Counted from the first letter of the stretch, positions 1 through 12,066 are shown. The stretch is 64,000 nucleotides of DNA from Gigantopelta aegis (GCF_016097555.1 NC_054712.1:54348213-54412212); one strand, 5' to 3'. Translations and numbers: made by a program. The notes: generated from the letters alone by a model not told the origin.

Positions 1-1
1 G

Positions 2-673
2 TTTCCTAGAAAAAGATACAAAGATATCTTCTTGACAGGTGCTCCTGAGGGGTCTCTTGGCCTCGTGTCAGACTCTGGTTGGATGAATGGAGGCTTGTTT
101 CGGAGAGTAATGGAACATGTAAAATACACGAACTGCTCTAGAGATGACCCAATAATCCTGTCAATGGATAACCATGAGAGCCATCTTTCTGTAGATATGC
201 TACAGTATGCCAAGGATAACGGTGTTCATGTCATAACACTTCCACCCCATACTAGCCACAAGACCCAACCTCTAGACAGATCCGTATTCGGCCCATAAAA
301 AAGTTGTTACAATGCTGAGGCGAATTCATGGATGATGAGAAACCCAGGACAGTGTATTACAATCTATCAGGTAGCAGGACTTGCTGGATCAGCTTGGTTG
401 AAGGCTGCAACTCCCACAAATGTCATCGCAGGCTTTAAAGTTTCGGGAATTTGGCCTTTTGACTGTCACGTGTTTAAAGATGAAGAGTTCCTGCCTGCAT
501 CAGTAACGGACCGTGATGCTCCTGTACCTCAGGATGAGAACAGTCACGATGAAACAGACCGAGCTGAACAGACTGAAGACCTGGATTACAGAACCCCTAT
601 AAAGAAGACAGACAATCCAACTCCTGGAACCAGTGGCTTCATTTCTCCAGTAGACATATTGGGGTATCCAAAA
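2..673 (+). pseudogene. pogo/Tigger-like DDE_1 transposase, exon 1 (partial, one nonsense codon)
   Basis: The frame is open from the window edge (position 2), so the protein starts upstream. It reads a GAPEGSLGL block, then MDNHESH with a catalytic-type Asp, then LPPHTSHKTQPLD and VFGP, which are hallmarks of the DDE_1 superfamily (pogo/Jerky/CENP-B type cut-and-paste transposases). A TAA at 296-298 interrupts this frame immediately after VFGP, where the family normally has Leu-Lys; the same frame then continues through AGLAGSAW, ATPTNVIAGF and SGIWPFD to 673. The break therefore looks like a single point nonsense, not a frameshift. The exon ends at a GTAAGT donor at 674, and joining it to 812 keeps the frame. 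The copy is probably inactive but young. Family knowledge: the enzyme moves its element into TA dinucleotides. Confidence 0.85.
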
Positions 674-811
674 GTAAGTACGGGAAGTTGAGATTTGAAA
701 ACGTATATGGATACTTATACAAGGGAGAATTCGTTATTTCGAATTATTGATAAGCAGAAATGTTAATGTATTTCATTTCTCAAAAGCTCATAAACACTTT
801 CTATTTTTTAG
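674..811 (+). other. intron of the pogo-like transposase
   Basis: This is a 138-bp intron with donor AAA|GTAAGT and a pyrimidine-rich acceptor ending TTTTTTAG at 811. Removing it joins a complete Lys codon to GCG CCT GAA, so the reading frame is preserved. Confidence 0.75.
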
Positions 812-1492
812 GCGCCTGAAAGAAAATCAACATCAAATCGAGGCAGAGAGAAAGGGAAATCAATGGTAGCCACTTCCACACCTGAACTGAAAAGAAAATC
901 AACATCAAATCGAGGCAGAGAGAAAGGGAAATCAATGGTAGCCACTTCCACACCTGAACTGAAAAGACTTCAAGATAAAGAGGCACAAAAACAAGAAAGG
1001 CAAGCAAAGAAAAGATGCAAAATGGCTGGAAAATCTGCCAAAAGACAGGTGCTCCAACAGCATGATGATGACAAGTCCACTTCTGAGGATGACAATATAG
1101 AAATGGTTCTTATGGACTCTGATGATGACAGTCCAGATCGTAGTGATGATGATGGTGGACTTATCCAGCTTGGTTCAGTTGACTTCACCAAGGTGAATGT
1201 TGACAGTTTTGTGTTAGTTCAATTCACATCAGGAAAAAAAACCCATCCAGTCTATTACATTGGCAAAGTGCTCATTGAAATTGATAGTGATGATGAATGT
1301 GAAGTTGAATTCTTGCGCAAGAGTTCAAAGTGTTGTAACAAGTATCTGCGGCTAGACAACCCTGAAGAGGCATCGATTCACAAACATCAAATCCATGCTA
1401 TTCTACCTAAACCTATTACCCATGGCACAACAAAGCGCACCAAGGCAGCATTCCAATTCGGTGTAGACTTTGGTAGGATGGATGTTCGTTAG
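812..1492 (+). CDS. pogo-like transposase, exon 2 (C-terminal region)
   Basis: In frame with exon 1 after splicing, this exon gives about 226 residues and a TAG stop. It starts with a basic segment that carries a perfect 24-codon duplication. An acidic stretch follows (DDDKSTSEDDN, DSDDDSPD), and then a compact C-terminal domain around VNVDSFVLVQF, YYIGKVLIEI and ILPKPITHGTTKR. That domain recurs at the C terminus of molluscan pogo-type transposases (remembered family knowledge). An AATAAA at about 1674 can serve as poly(A) signal. The exon itself is intact; only the upstream TAA breaks the protein. Confidence 0.75.
   Translation, partial: APERKSTSNRGREKGKSMVATSTPELKRKSTSNRGREKGKSMVATSTPELKRLQDKEAQKQERQAKKRCKMAGKSAKRQVLQQHDDDKSTSEDDNIEMVLMDSDDDSPDRSDDDGGLIQLGSVDFTKVNVDSFVLVQFTSGKKTHPVYYIGKVLIEIDSDDECEVEFLRKSSKCCNKYLRLDNPEEASIHKHQIHAILPKPITHGTTKRTKAAFQFGVDFGRMDVR
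819..962 (+). repeat. 72-bp in-frame direct duplication
   Basis: Two adjacent 72-bp copies (819-890 and 891-962) are identical except at the first bases (GAAAG versus AAAAG). The period is 24 codons, so the duplication lengthens the basic segment without a frameshift. Confidence 0.9.
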
Positions 1493-2349
1493 ACCATGTG
1501 CTTTGTTCATTGTTGAAACTGAATGGATGCAAAAGACAACAACATGGTTTTTTTGATAATTTAGACATCACATCACTTAAGTGCAGTTTAAGTTTTTGAT
1601 CCCGTATGTTTTAATTTTGTTTTCATGTTTTGTATTTCACTGTTCTTTTAATTAGGTAAAACTTAGTAATAGCAATAAATGCTTTTTAAGTACATGTATT
1701 TGTTGAGTTCATAGACTTGCCTGCATTCTTAAAGGCCCCCCTGATCTTTACTCCATAAACTACATATTATATCGGCATTGATGCCTTCAAACTCACAGCA
1801 CTTAAAACACACACTGCATGAGCATCCTGAAGCTTCGAGTGTAATTTACTCTAACACTGGAGCCAATGCTATTAAGTGTAGGCCTAGGGCACTGAGTAAA
1901 TACAACAAATATCCTGGAGGGGTGAAAAGAGGGCCTTTAAGTAAGCTAGTGTGGCTTGGAAATGCCAAATTCACCATTGTCCCACTTCTCCTTTCACTGT
2001 CCCACATCACCTTCCAGGTTGTCCCATATCTCCCACAGGTGTCCCAATTCACCTTCATACCTAATTAGTTATTAATTAACAAGAAATCCTAATTAATTTT
2101 AATCCATGCCAAATACTTGTAGAGAAACATTAAAACAATTAAAAATGCCACCTGTTGCAGAAATAAATAACTGACTGGCTCAAAGGGGGTAAGAATACTG
2201 ACTGCAGACATGACACCCCCAAATTAGTGTCCCAGTTCTCCTGCCTCTCCCCTACATTAACAAAATCTGGGTGGCAAAGTTGAGTTTTTATATGGCAAAG
2301 TGTACCCATTCACACACTTTTATACAGTGTCAACATCAACGCATCGAGT

Positions 2350-3240
2350 ATTATAAAAATATATATTTATTACTTTTACTGTTAATGTGTTTCCCACCAT
2401 ATTTAAGTATATAAAATACTAGACCGCCCTGTGTAGGAACGTTCTGTATAGAGCCGTCATCACTATATATATATTTTTTAATACTCACACATGCACATGT
2501 TATACATATGAAGAGTTTAGGCGCAAAACGTGATATATCCATTTTTCATTTTCAGTAAAAGTGATTTTTGCAGCAAATCAGCGGGCCTATGATTAGCCCT
2601 TACTGACATACAATAATGACTTCAACTAAAAACTAGAAAGAAAATGGTTTATATCGCGTTTTGCGCCTGAACTCTTCATATGCACATATATATTTTCTTG
2701 ATTATTATCCACAATATACATATATTTTCTTTATTATTACTGACTTCCCCCTCATATCTCAGTACACGTGTAGACAAACATCAATTGGTAACAACTACAG
2801 CGTATACTATAGACCGTCCTGTGCAGAACCGTGCTGTGTAGGAATGTCCTGTACAGAGCCGTCATCACTATATATTTTTTTTAATACTCGCACATGCACA
2901 CGTTATATATATATATTCTTCTCTTTTTTTTTTTTTAGTATTATTCAAAATATACATATATTTTCTTTATATACAAAAAATATATTTATTACCTTTACTG
3001 TTAATGTGTTTCCCACCATATCTAAGTATATAAAATACTAGACTGCCCTGTGTAGGAATGATACAAAATATATATTTATTCCCTTTACTGTTAATGTGTT
3101 TTCCACCATATCTAAGTATATAAAATACTAGACTGCCCTGTTTACAGAGCCGTCGTCACTATATATATTTTTTAATACTCACACGCACACGTTATATATA
3201 TATATATTTTTTTAGTATTATCCAAAATATACATATATTT
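2350..3240. repeat. AT-rich long-unit tandem repeat cluster
   Basis: Imperfect copies of a unit recur at about 2357, 2806 (partial), 2980 and 3066. The unit contains CTTTACTGTTAATGTG, TCCCACCATAT, a TAGACxGCCCTGTGTAGGAA block and an AGCCGTCATCACTATATAT block. (TA)n runs separate them. No coding potential is supported. Confidence 0.75.
2505..2682. mobile_element. 178-bp foldback/MITE
   Basis: The first ~40 bases and the reverse complement of the last ~40 agree almost fully. Both begin CATATGAAGAGTT, then AGGCGCAAAACG, and both end in CCATTTT. The ~95-bp centre is unique. The structure is that of a small inverted-repeat element inserted in the surrounding tandem repeat; the superfamily is not determined. 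Confidence 0.75.
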
Positions 3241-4310
3241 TCTTTATCTCCTCTGTTCTGAGCTAAGATACTCATTCTCATGTGTTATTAAATTGTAATT
3301 GTTGTTTGTCTTTTCCCTAGCCCTTACCAAGACATAGGTGTTTTTTATGTGGTTAATTGGGGTTATATGTGACAGAACTTATTATCATAAAAATGTTTCA
3401 CATGGCCAGTAAATTACTGTAACTGTTATTTAATTTAAATCAGTTTTAATACAACAGCTACTATTATGCATGAAACCTTTGAGCTCCTACTAATTAGGAC
3501 TTATTATTTTCGACGCTATCTTAGCAATATGAAATCATAAAACCATTGTAATATACAATATCACTATGGTATATGATGTAATGTCATTGCACTAAAATAG
3601 TTTCGAAAATTCCTAGCAAGGATGACAATTTTTGTGCGAAACTAGGGTAGTCAATGATAGGTCAGTTATGTCTGACATTAGCAGGTGAGGTGTTGTAATA
3701 ATTATATCCATGGTATACATGTTGATTAAAACTTTCCATGTAGCCACATTCTATTACGTCAAGTTGCAATTCTTCACAAATAAAAGAGTTTCTTTTATGA
3801 ACAATGTTAATTGTAATAGATGTAGCATAGGGAGACCAGTTTCAGTAAGTATAAGCATTCGGTTCTAAAGCATATCAATATTTATAAACCTTTTTATTAG
3901 TATTTCTACCAGGGGTTGGGAAAAACAAATTGTCATTAGGCCCCACGTGATGTCATTAATCCAGTGGGGGTGGGGAGGGGTGAGGAGGTTTTTTTAATTT
4001 ATTCCCTCACTTACTTTTTGAATATACCAACCATGTTGCAGAGTGGTGCCCACTTTTACGAACTACATCCAATTCCAGTCATGTTTTGAATTGGTACCTG
4101 TCACACATTATCTCTGCTGAGAATTTTTTATTGGTTAATATTCATAAATACATGTATATATATTTATATACTAGTATATATTGAAATTTAAATTAGGTAT
4201 TGGCAGCCCTAGTTGATAAACATGGAATGCTACAGACGGTAATTATCACGTGTGTTTACAGGCCCAATTTGGGTTTTTTAAATCATCCATAAACTAATGT
4301 TTGTGTCTGT
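3241..4310. other. AT-rich stretch without recognisable feature
   Basis: No long open frame, terminal repeat or tandem array was recognised here. Confidence 0.5.
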
Positions 4311-4323
4311 ACCATTGATATTG

Positions 4324-4670
4324 CTAACAAAGAGGTCAAGATTCGGCAATTAAACAGAAAAGTAGAGGAAAGCCAAACTGCTGTGACAGAGCTGAAAGCA
4401 GAGGTGTCAGTGTTGAACACTGTAGTAAAAGATCACGTGACAACAATAGAATCATTGCATTGCCAGTTGTCAGAAACAGACAATGATATTAAAATAAAAG
4501 AAGCAATAACTGGTCGTAACAATGATGAAATCAAAAGGTTAAAAGAATCAGCAGGAACTGGCAATCCTATCAGACAAAGTGCCTATTATCAAAGACTGAA
4601 TGAAGAGGCAAGAACAAAAACTTGCAACAATACCAGAAGAAAATGTTGGGAGTTGACATCTCAGATTTAA
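4324..4670 (+). pseudogene. coiled-coil fragment, probably transposon-derived
   Basis: The frame is open from about 4324 with spaced Leu, Val and Ile typical of a coiled coil (IRQLNRKVEES, ELKAEVSVLNTVV, ESLHCQLSET) and ends at a TAA. I do not recognise the family. A second fragment follows at 4813-5064. Between them, 4740-4800 contains a short direct repeat (CTAGTGCTGTAAAACT twice). The setting suggests a decayed element rather than a host gene. Confidence 0.4.
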
Positions 4671-4812
4671 ATCTCTCCAGACAAATCTATAAAATCTATT
4701 CTTAAATGCAAGAACAAATTACCAAATGTTTGACATCCAATAACCGATGATTACTAGTGCTGTAAAACTCTAGTGCTGTAAAACTAAACTTTTTAAAAGC
4801 AAGAACAAAGTT

Positions 4813-5064
4813 GTGAATTTAAAAGGTCAGCTCAACCAAGGAATCTCTTCAGAGAACAGTTCATTGTTAAATCTCCAGACTAGAGTTGATGGGTCCAACA
4901 AATTCACTGCTGATGTAATCCACTGTGTAATGGAACCGATTGATAAAGCAGGAGTCTCTAGCAGTAAATGTGGACGTATCAAGAAGATTGTTGTCAGGCA
5001 GTTGTTTCAAATAGATATTTCTTACCGAATTTCCTTCTCAAGGGACGGCAATAAGAATGTCTGA
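4813..5064 (+). pseudogene. hypothetical fragment following the coiled coil
   Basis: An 83-codon open frame contains FTADVIHCVMEPIDKAGVSS and KCGRIKKIVVRQLF. The tone resembles repeated uncharacterised invertebrate proteins whose N-terminal part is a coiled coil, so it may continue the preceding fragment. Beyond 5064 all frames are broken although weak similarity seems to continue. Function unknown. Confidence 0.35.
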
Positions 5065-6400
5065 CACAGCGCATGCTCTTGCAAAAAGTCATTTGCTACA
5101 TCACCAGAGACAAGAAATTGATAACTTTTTCCTGAACTATCACCCACATATCAAGTGACAAAGTGACTATGCTGACTGCAAGTGTGATCGCGTTGATCAG
5201 TTTCTGGTTATTGTTGCAATACATAAAGCCAAGCTATGTTACGCCATTGGTGAATGGTGCTTAAGGACAATGGCGGAAGTTAAGATTTTCCCCCGTTTGA
5301 CAGAATGGTACGTTTTGACAGACAGTGAGGGAAAGAGACTAGCCAAACAACAAACTGCCACCTAAGAAATAATGTGGGTATGCCTCGACTATGAAGGTTG
5401 CTTGTTTTGTTAGCCGGAAGAATTCACAGAGACTGGTACATCCGGTGGCTTCCTCAATCCAGCTCATGAAGCACAACAGAAACCAATGACTGAGTGGCTA
5501 CTTATTGCAAACTGACGCTGATGAGTATCTACGAGATGTTGGTTAAGAATAGAATTAAATTGTAGGGACAGAAAAAAAACCCTCGGATATTAACTTTAGG
5601 CTTTGATTCTAGGGAAGCCCTAGCCATAGATAATTAATCTGTCCAAATCAAACTGTGTGCCAAATAAAACTTGCTGAAGTCAATACAGCAGACCTTTCCA
5701 GACTAGAATTGCAATAGCATACTCCTGAGGAGCCACCAGTTGCCACACCAGGGTCATAGGCGAGACAACCCATGACAGCAGAGCCTGAACCTGAGGATCC
5801 CTCTGTTCAGGAAGTTTTAAAACTAGCTAGGAGCAGCAGTCAATTTCGAGAGTAGACATACTTAAAACAGGAAATCATCAGAACCCCCCCTCCCCCCATC
5901 TCAATTGCAAAGAGGAACTACAAAATCAAACAGATGAAAGCTATCTACTGCAAAAGTGAGCAATTTGCTGAAATGGAAAATTAAAAAAATAAAATAAAAT
6001 AAAAATATAGTAGTAAGAAAACACTCCTTGAAAACACAAATAGGAGTTGACACACTGATTCCTCCTCTGCACCTGGAACATCAGACAAGGATCTGGGCCC
6101 ATGCTTATAAAACATTTAGAGTCCAGACTCAATCTCTGATGACTTACATGTATACAATTTGTATGGTGTTGTCATGACATTAGTGTCTCAGAGTCTAATA
6201 ATATTAGTCTTGCTTGGGCAAAAACACTACTCAGGTCTATTTTTAGCACATGCTACCTGTGATGGATTCCACTCATTCTGTTAGTAGGTCAACAGGGCGA
6301 CAGCTCATTCTTAACTGATGCTAGTTTTGGCATTTATCACACTCTTAAGGCCAAAAAATAAATAAAATGGAATGAATGACTGGCACAAAGACGTTTACAG
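5065..6400. other. decayed sequence, no supported gene
   Basis: Stops occur in all frames. Stretches around 5090-5560 look like a disrupted continuation of the fragment upstream. A C-rich run at 5885-5897 is the only other notable feature. Confidence 0.4.
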
Positions 6401-6411
6401 CAACATGATGA

Positions 6412-6741
6412 ATGAAACATGCCGAGCTGTCTGAAATTTGCCAGTGGATTGTAGACACCTGGACAGAAATTGACAGGGCAATAGTTGTAAAGTATTTTTT
6501 TTTAAAATGCTGCATTTCTAATGCCATGGATGGAAGTGAAGATGATATTTTGTTTGACAATGTGCTTAAAGGCCACCAGGAAGAACAGCTTTCCCCAGCA
6601 CATGACGACGAATCCAACATATACTACGCTGATGATGCTCCAGCTGGCATTGAAGAAATTTTGAATGTGAAAGACTCGAATGACGATTTCCTCGGCTACA
6701 CCGATGAACTTCTAGTTGTACAAAAATCAGCTGATAAATGA
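6412..6741 (+). pseudogene. pogo-like transposase C-terminal fragment
   Basis: A 109-codon frame contains WIVDTWTEIDRAIVVKYF, then KCCISNAMDGSEDDILFD, then an acidic tail ending in TAA. The Lys-Cys-Cys-Ile-Ser-Asn-Ala block followed by DGSEDD is typical of the end of DDE_1 (pogo/Tigger) transposases. The catalytic region is missing upstream. The DNA just downstream (6880-7000) matches, in reverse complement, the interior of the MITE at 19994-20745, so this is plausibly a remnant of the autonomous parent of that MITE. Confidence 0.65.
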
Positions 6742-6879
6742 ACATAGGCTCATTTATACAGTTCGATGCTATTCCCAACAGCCCTGTTTAGGGCTATCAA
6801 ATCTCACAAAAGTGATCTTACTCAACTGCTAACAAGATTAAAACACACACACAATTTTTACAAGTCTCGGTAGCCATAT

Positions 6880-7000
6880 CGCTTCCTAATTTTATAGTAG
6901 TGTTGTATATTTCCGGGTTGACGGAAATTAAAAACATTTACGGTCCATATTTATAATTTTTGTGCATTTTTTTGGCGAGGGATGGATACTTTTATACATT
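6880..7000 (+). repeat. segment shared with the pogo-type MITE at 20219-20350
   Basis: On this strand the segment reads ATAGTAGTGTTGTATATTTC, then a GACGGAA block, then TTACGGTCCATATT, then TTTTTTTGGCGAGG. The reverse complement of 20219-20350 has the same blocks in the same order. Confidence 0.75.
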
Positions 7001-7464
7001 TATTTTATGGGAATAGAAGAGATTTAGCACATCTTGTATTAATGTATCATGTATTTGTTTTGGTCTGATTTGTCGACATATAAACAAAAGGGTCGGCTGA
7101 CAGTGCTGACCAATGAGTGTCGCTTTGGTATTGCCAAGGAAGGAAGAAATTAATTCTTAAATTTAAGTGCGACATTTTTCGTAGCTACATTCATATATAA
7201 ATTATAATCTAGATGGAAACAAATGTTTATTATGGGAATTAATTTTCAAGTTTTATTTAAAATAAAACAATGTCCATGCATATCTAGCACTTGACCAATC
7301 ACCGAGTCGTAAGGAAATCTTTCAACCAATCAGAGCAGAATCAGGTTTGAAATCGCAGCAAGCCACTTGCACTTAATTGCAGAGAACAGCTGCCTTTTAA
7401 TTTGTAAAATTTCTTCTTTTTTTTCTCATGTGTTTACGGGAAACCCTTGTGAATTTCTGACTAT

Positions 7465-8461
7465 GTGAATAGTGTGACACAGCTGATTGTACTTACTATT
7501 AGACTGTGCAACTCATTCACAGTGTATTACGGGAAGAAAAGAAACGACGGAACAATCTCAGAAATTGTTAAAAAACTTGCGGCCATCGAGAAGTTGGTCC
7601 GCAACTTTTATCATGTACCCGAGTGGTATCGCTTCACAGATTGTAAGGTGGAAAGATTGTTTTCAATTATGCAGAGTAGCAGATCGAGGGAACAAGCAAT
7701 TTTCGCCATATCTTTGGGCTGTGGGGCCATGTGTTCGTCCTGGTTTTTTTTCTCAATAATATAACGCCATTGTGTGACCATTTCGTTGGACAGCATCGAT
7801 GTTGTTATATTGCTAGGCTTTTCGTCAATGGAAGCGCTTTCCTGTCTGGAAATGGATGATTTGAAAAAGACCAAAATTCCTATCTGGCAGCAAAAACTTG
7901 TTTAAAAGTGTGCTGAATACTTTCGATAATGTGATTCCTGGTACCAGCGAAGCCAACAGTGAGCGAACAGTGGCAAATGGGGAGTTTTTAGCTTAAGATG
8001 ACCATATCCCCGAGGCAAACCTGCCAGGAGGATCAAATCATGTCATCGGTGATCACTGTGATGAGGGATACGTGCAACAATTGTTAAAGTAGCTACAAAC
8101 ACAGCAGACTGCAAAGCGGGAATCAAGTGATGGGGAAGATGTGATGTCAACTTCAAACAATGTGACAGGTATGATGTCCTGGCATGACCCTTAGGTTTAT
8201 GTAAAGTCAATGAGTTCCACTAAATCAAATCATTATGATATAGATTTTGTAGGCTGTGTCTCAGCTATGTCAGAAAGAGTAGTGTCTGCCACAGATGATT
8301 TTGAACTGGTGTGTAGATCAGGGACCAAGAAACCCAAGTTAGAAAACTTAACTCTAAGTCAGTGGTCAGTAGCAAATATTGCTATTCTTCATAAACTGGT
8401 CCAAGATGGCACCCTTCCTATTAGCATAGCACCTGACCGTCAGCTCAATTGGACATCTTAG
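7465..8461 (+). pseudogene. broken transposon-like coding fragments
   Basis: Several short frames occur. 7465-7764 encodes GKKRNDGTISEIVKKLAAIEKL in part. 8210-8461 encodes a segment ending KPKLENLTLSQWSVANIAIL, which resembles the N-terminal region of repeated gag-like or transposase proteins in aquatic invertebrates. Stops and frame changes separate them. No catalytic motif is visible, so the family is left open. Confidence 0.35.
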
Positions 8462-8940
8462 AATTCCTATAAAAAAATCAGGTTACCCACAAAGAATGTA
8501 TTTTTATAATTCTAATAAGTAAATAATTAACATGTTATTATTAAGTATCAAAATAAATTCTACATCGACACTGATTTAGATCCAAAAAGTTATTCCACCA
8601 GACATAATTTGTGTCGCCTCTCACTACTCCATTTTCTAGCAGCGGTCCAAAAATCATGAATTTTAAATCGCAACTGCTACGAAAGTAATGCGTGGAATGT
8701 CATGACATTTCGATTTTCTCCGCAGAACTCAGTAAACATCCGCAGGGGAAGGAAAAGTTAAAAAAAAACTATTCCAAAGTAACCGCACAATTCCCGCGTT
8801 ATTTGTCCAAACATAAACAGTAAGTACACTTAATTAGATCAAGTAGGCCTACCCTGCCTTGTTGATTTTTGACGTATTCAAAGCCAATCGACAAGAGAGC
8901 ATAATTGACAGCATGAGAGAAAAAAAATTTGTTCCGGCCG
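8462..8940. other. non-coding stretch
   Basis: No gene, terminal repeat or array recognised. Confidence 0.5.
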
Positions 8941-8954
8941 GGTGAACAGCTGAA

Positions 8955-9167
8955 TTGCAGCCACTTGATCTGTCGGGAAATGGCGAGATGAAGGAAAGTC
9001 CGAAAAACCATTTCTCAGACTGGTATGCTAGATGCGTTGAGAAAGATCTAGAGAGTGGGGTGGAAAAACCAGTTGGATTTGAAGCTATCAACTTTAAAAC
9101 CACTACATGCAAACTGATTGGTGCAAAGTTTCGACAAGCTGCGAAACAACAGAGATGCACTTCGTAG
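8955..9167 (+). pseudogene. DDE_1/pogo-like transposase fragment
   Basis: A 70-codon frame starts LQPLDLSGNGEMKES and continues NHFSDWYARCVEKDLE, with KLIGAKF near the end. The QPLD block followed by an F/WY segment is the region just after the third catalytic residue of DDE_1 transposases. Only this part survives. It differs in sequence from the copies at 2-1492 and 6412-6741, so it belongs to a third lineage. Confidence 0.5.
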
Positions 9168-9850
9168 AGGTTGGATAAAAGCCAGTATTGTTGGTGCACT
9201 TGTGCTTACCGGTGATTAAGCCTGTAACAATTTGTTTTCATGGATTTGTTTTCTATGACAGAACTAATTTATTTTTAACCACAATTATGTGTTTTTATTG
9301 CTAAAAGTTACAAACATTGAAACTAAGTATTCATAATACTGACATTTTGTTTTGTTTTGCTGCGATACTGCACTAAATTTTAATTATTGTGCCACGAACG
9401 ATAGTGTACATAGGATATGTGACAACTTTTTATTTGCCTTGATTCTGAAATCCAATTGAATTGTTCAGTTGGTAAATTCAAATCGTTATTAAATATGTAT
9501 ACGTTTTAAGACTTGTTTGATTTTTGCTTTAATCTAACTTCAGTTTATATTTAGCGTCATGAAATGTTAGTGTTTTGTATGGCTTCGCTAAATTAGCAAA
9601 TATTTTATGCTCGGCAACATTTTCTGATTTACAGTATATATATACAGCCTCTATTAAAAACATACTTGTCTGCCCTTGATTTGCATTGAGCTAAGCGGCC
9701 CGAAAACCCACTAAATTTATTTCCGGCACGTTCAAGCTCTAGTCAATTACAACAAAGGCCCTTTATTACTACTGAATGGTCGAATAGCCATGGACTTATT
9801 CTTTTGTTGTTTGTCTATTGTTCATACAAATACCGATAAAACTCGTCAAA

Positions 9851-10135
9851 TGGGTGGTAAACAATACTGCTGTATCACAAATTGTCACAATTATCATGGG
9901 AAGATTATAGACGGGGAAAAAAATAACACTGCATAGGTTCCCTTCTGGCAACTGTGTAGAAAAGAAAAGAAAAGAAACTGAGATGGATTTGGGAATTTAG
10001 AGTGAGCAGAAAACATTTTACGGTCAAGAGATGGACCAGGATTTGTTCCCAACACTTCGTAAACGATGAAGCACCTACAAGAGAACATCCAATACCATCC
10101 GTATTTTTAGCACAAGACGTACAAGACCTCATGAG
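9851..10135 (+). pseudogene. THAP-domain relic of a DDE_Tnp_4 transposon
   Basis: Starting at ATG 9851, the three frames together carry a THAP zinc-binding pattern: an initial Cys-x4-Cys (CCITNCHN), then HRFPSGN in a shifted frame, then KKRK, then RTRICSQHFVND, which is the family's conserved CxxHF block. At least two frame changes separate these pieces. The piece ends at a GTAAGT-like donor (ATGAGTAAGTG). THAP domains bind the ends of P-like and Harbinger/ISL2EU-like elements. The matching catalytic end lies at 13066-13338, after a SINE and another repeat. Confidence 0.65.
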
Positions 10136-10139
10136 TAAG

Positions 10140-10985
10140 TGAATTATTTATTTTTTCCGTTCTCAATTGTGCGATTTAAAAAAATATATTTTCCAAAAGA
10201 CTTAACTTTTGTTTTTGGGTCGAATCATATTGAAATTATTAACTAAAAACATTTAATGATCATAGAGGCTGGGAAGGACTTTATAGCCCTGCTCACTGTA
10301 ACCCCCCCCCCCCCCAACACGTTTTTGTTGCATGCGCCAAAAGCTAAAATGGTTGCACTAAAAATGGTAACATCATTAGAATACTTTGATTTGTTTTAAA
10401 CAATATTCATTCTGTCTTTTATATGGCGCTATATTTCTATATCATTGATATCAATATTAACTTTGTTAATAATTCTGGCATAACATAATACAATTTTTTT
10501 GTTTTAAACTGGATTTTATACTAAAACTCCATGAAGGTAATAGACCAAATTTACAAAGCCTATTTCACTTAAAAACGTCTTTTTGAGCATTGTAAATCTG
10601 GCTCATTGGTTTGTTTAATGGTAGGACTAAAGGGCCGTAGCTAGCAAAAAATTTTTTTTATAGAAACTTAAAGAAAATTATCTTCTTAACCGTTTAAGGA
10701 GTTTTAAAGTATTAACTACTGTTGCCCCCCCCCCCCCCCCCCCAAACAAAAAATCCTAACTACGGCCCTGCACTAGAGCACATTGATTTATTCATCATCG
10801 TTTAGCTCCACCGTAACTACATTTATAAATACAAGTATGTTTATCATGTCTCATCAACTGTGAACATCCTTTCAAGTGGACAACCTCATTATTATCCATT
10901 TATCCCATTCCAGTATAGATGTGCAGTTGTGTTAGATCCATTAATGTATAGTGCATGTATTATACATAATTAAATGTGACTTTGG
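10140..10985. other. intronic/interspersed AT-rich stretch with two poly-C runs
   Basis: C runs at about 10301-10314 and 10726-10743 are present, plus a short SINE-like scrap near 10770-10800 (CACTAGAGCACATTGATTTA). No coding signal. Confidence 0.5.
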
Positions 10986-10987
10986 GA

Positions 10988-11276
10988 GGGGCAGGATGTT
11001 GCCCAGTGGTACAGCGCTCGGTCGGTGTGGGTTTGATCCTCGTCAGTGGGCCCATTGGGCTATTTCTCGTTCTAGCCAGTGCACCATGACTGGTATACCA
11101 AAGGCCGTCATATGCACTACCTTGTCTGTGGGATGGTGCATATAAAAGATCCCTTGCTGCTAATCGAAGAGTAGTTCATTAAGTGGCGACAGCGGGTTTC
11201 CTCTCAATATTTGTGTGGTCCATAACCGTATAACCGTAAATAAAATATGTTGAGTGCGTCGTTAAATAAAAACATT
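10988..11276 (+). mobile_element. tRNA-derived SINE, full length
   Basis: The head reads CCCAGTGGTACAGCGCTCGG (box A-like) and GGTTTGATCCTC (box B-like). The conserved body is GGCTATTTCTCGTTC, then GTGCATATAAAAGATCCC, then GTGGCGACAGCGGGTTTCC. The tail is GCGTCGTTAAATAAAAACAT. The same body recurs at least five more times in the window. Confidence 0.9.
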
Positions 11277-11727
11277 TCCATTGACTTTGGGAATTTTAGT
11301 GTTCTTTTAAAAATGTTTTTTTAAATGAAACTGAAAATTCCCAAACATCTTAGTAAGCCTAGTTAGAATTGGCAATACTAATACTATACATATACTTGTA
11401 TTTATTCAAATTAATATCTAGTCTTATGTGTTGTTTTCAGAATATGCCTTTATATAATAATAAAAAATTAGAATTATTTACATTGATTTTTTTGTAGAAT
11501 TTTTTAACTCCAAAATTGGAAATAAAAAGCAACATAGCTTTTGGGGAATGGTGGAGAATGGTGCCAATTATCAGAATCTAGAAACATAGGTGATAAAACC
11601 TGGATATTATTGAAATATTTATACATGTACACTAGTTATAAACATTTGGACACTCAAACTCCTGTTCTACAACTTTTTCTCCATTCTAAAATAATTCTAC
11701 ATTTATTTTATTTCATTATTACAGCTT

Positions 11728-11987
11728 TCTGAAGTGACATGCAGTCAGGAATTTGACACCGATGGAGACTTGAATGCATGTGCTGCAGATACTGAGCCTG
11801 ATTCCGACGATTTGTGTTTCACCCACCTGTCTTTTGCATGTAGACTTGATGTGTCAGTTGCTCTACATGATTACAGGGTCCCTGATGCAGCGATCAAGGA
11901 TGGGACGCACCATATTGCATACACGTGTGTCCCTGTGGACGCAGTATATTTTAATTTTTATTTAACTTCAATACGATTTTTTTTTTA
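11728..11987 (+). pseudogene. middle exon-like fragment of the THAP element
   Basis: After a pyrimidine-rich AG acceptor at 11726-11727, an 86-codon frame contains CSQEFDTDGDLNACAADTE, then CRLDVSVALHD and YTCVPVDAVYF, and ends in TAA. Cys-rich spacing suggests a zinc-binding linker. Position and orientation fit the THAP/DDE_Tnp_4 relic at 9851-13338. Family assignment is by context only. Confidence 0.35.
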
Positions 11988-12066
11988 AACATCTAAATTT
12001 ACTGTAAAGTAAATCGGCAACATTCATAAAAATCCGTGGAAATTAGTATTAATTAGTACAATCAGT

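Noticed and set aside
2661..3041. 126-codon frame in the AT-rich repeat cluster
   Set aside because: Tyr/Phe/Ile-rich translation of TATATT repeats.
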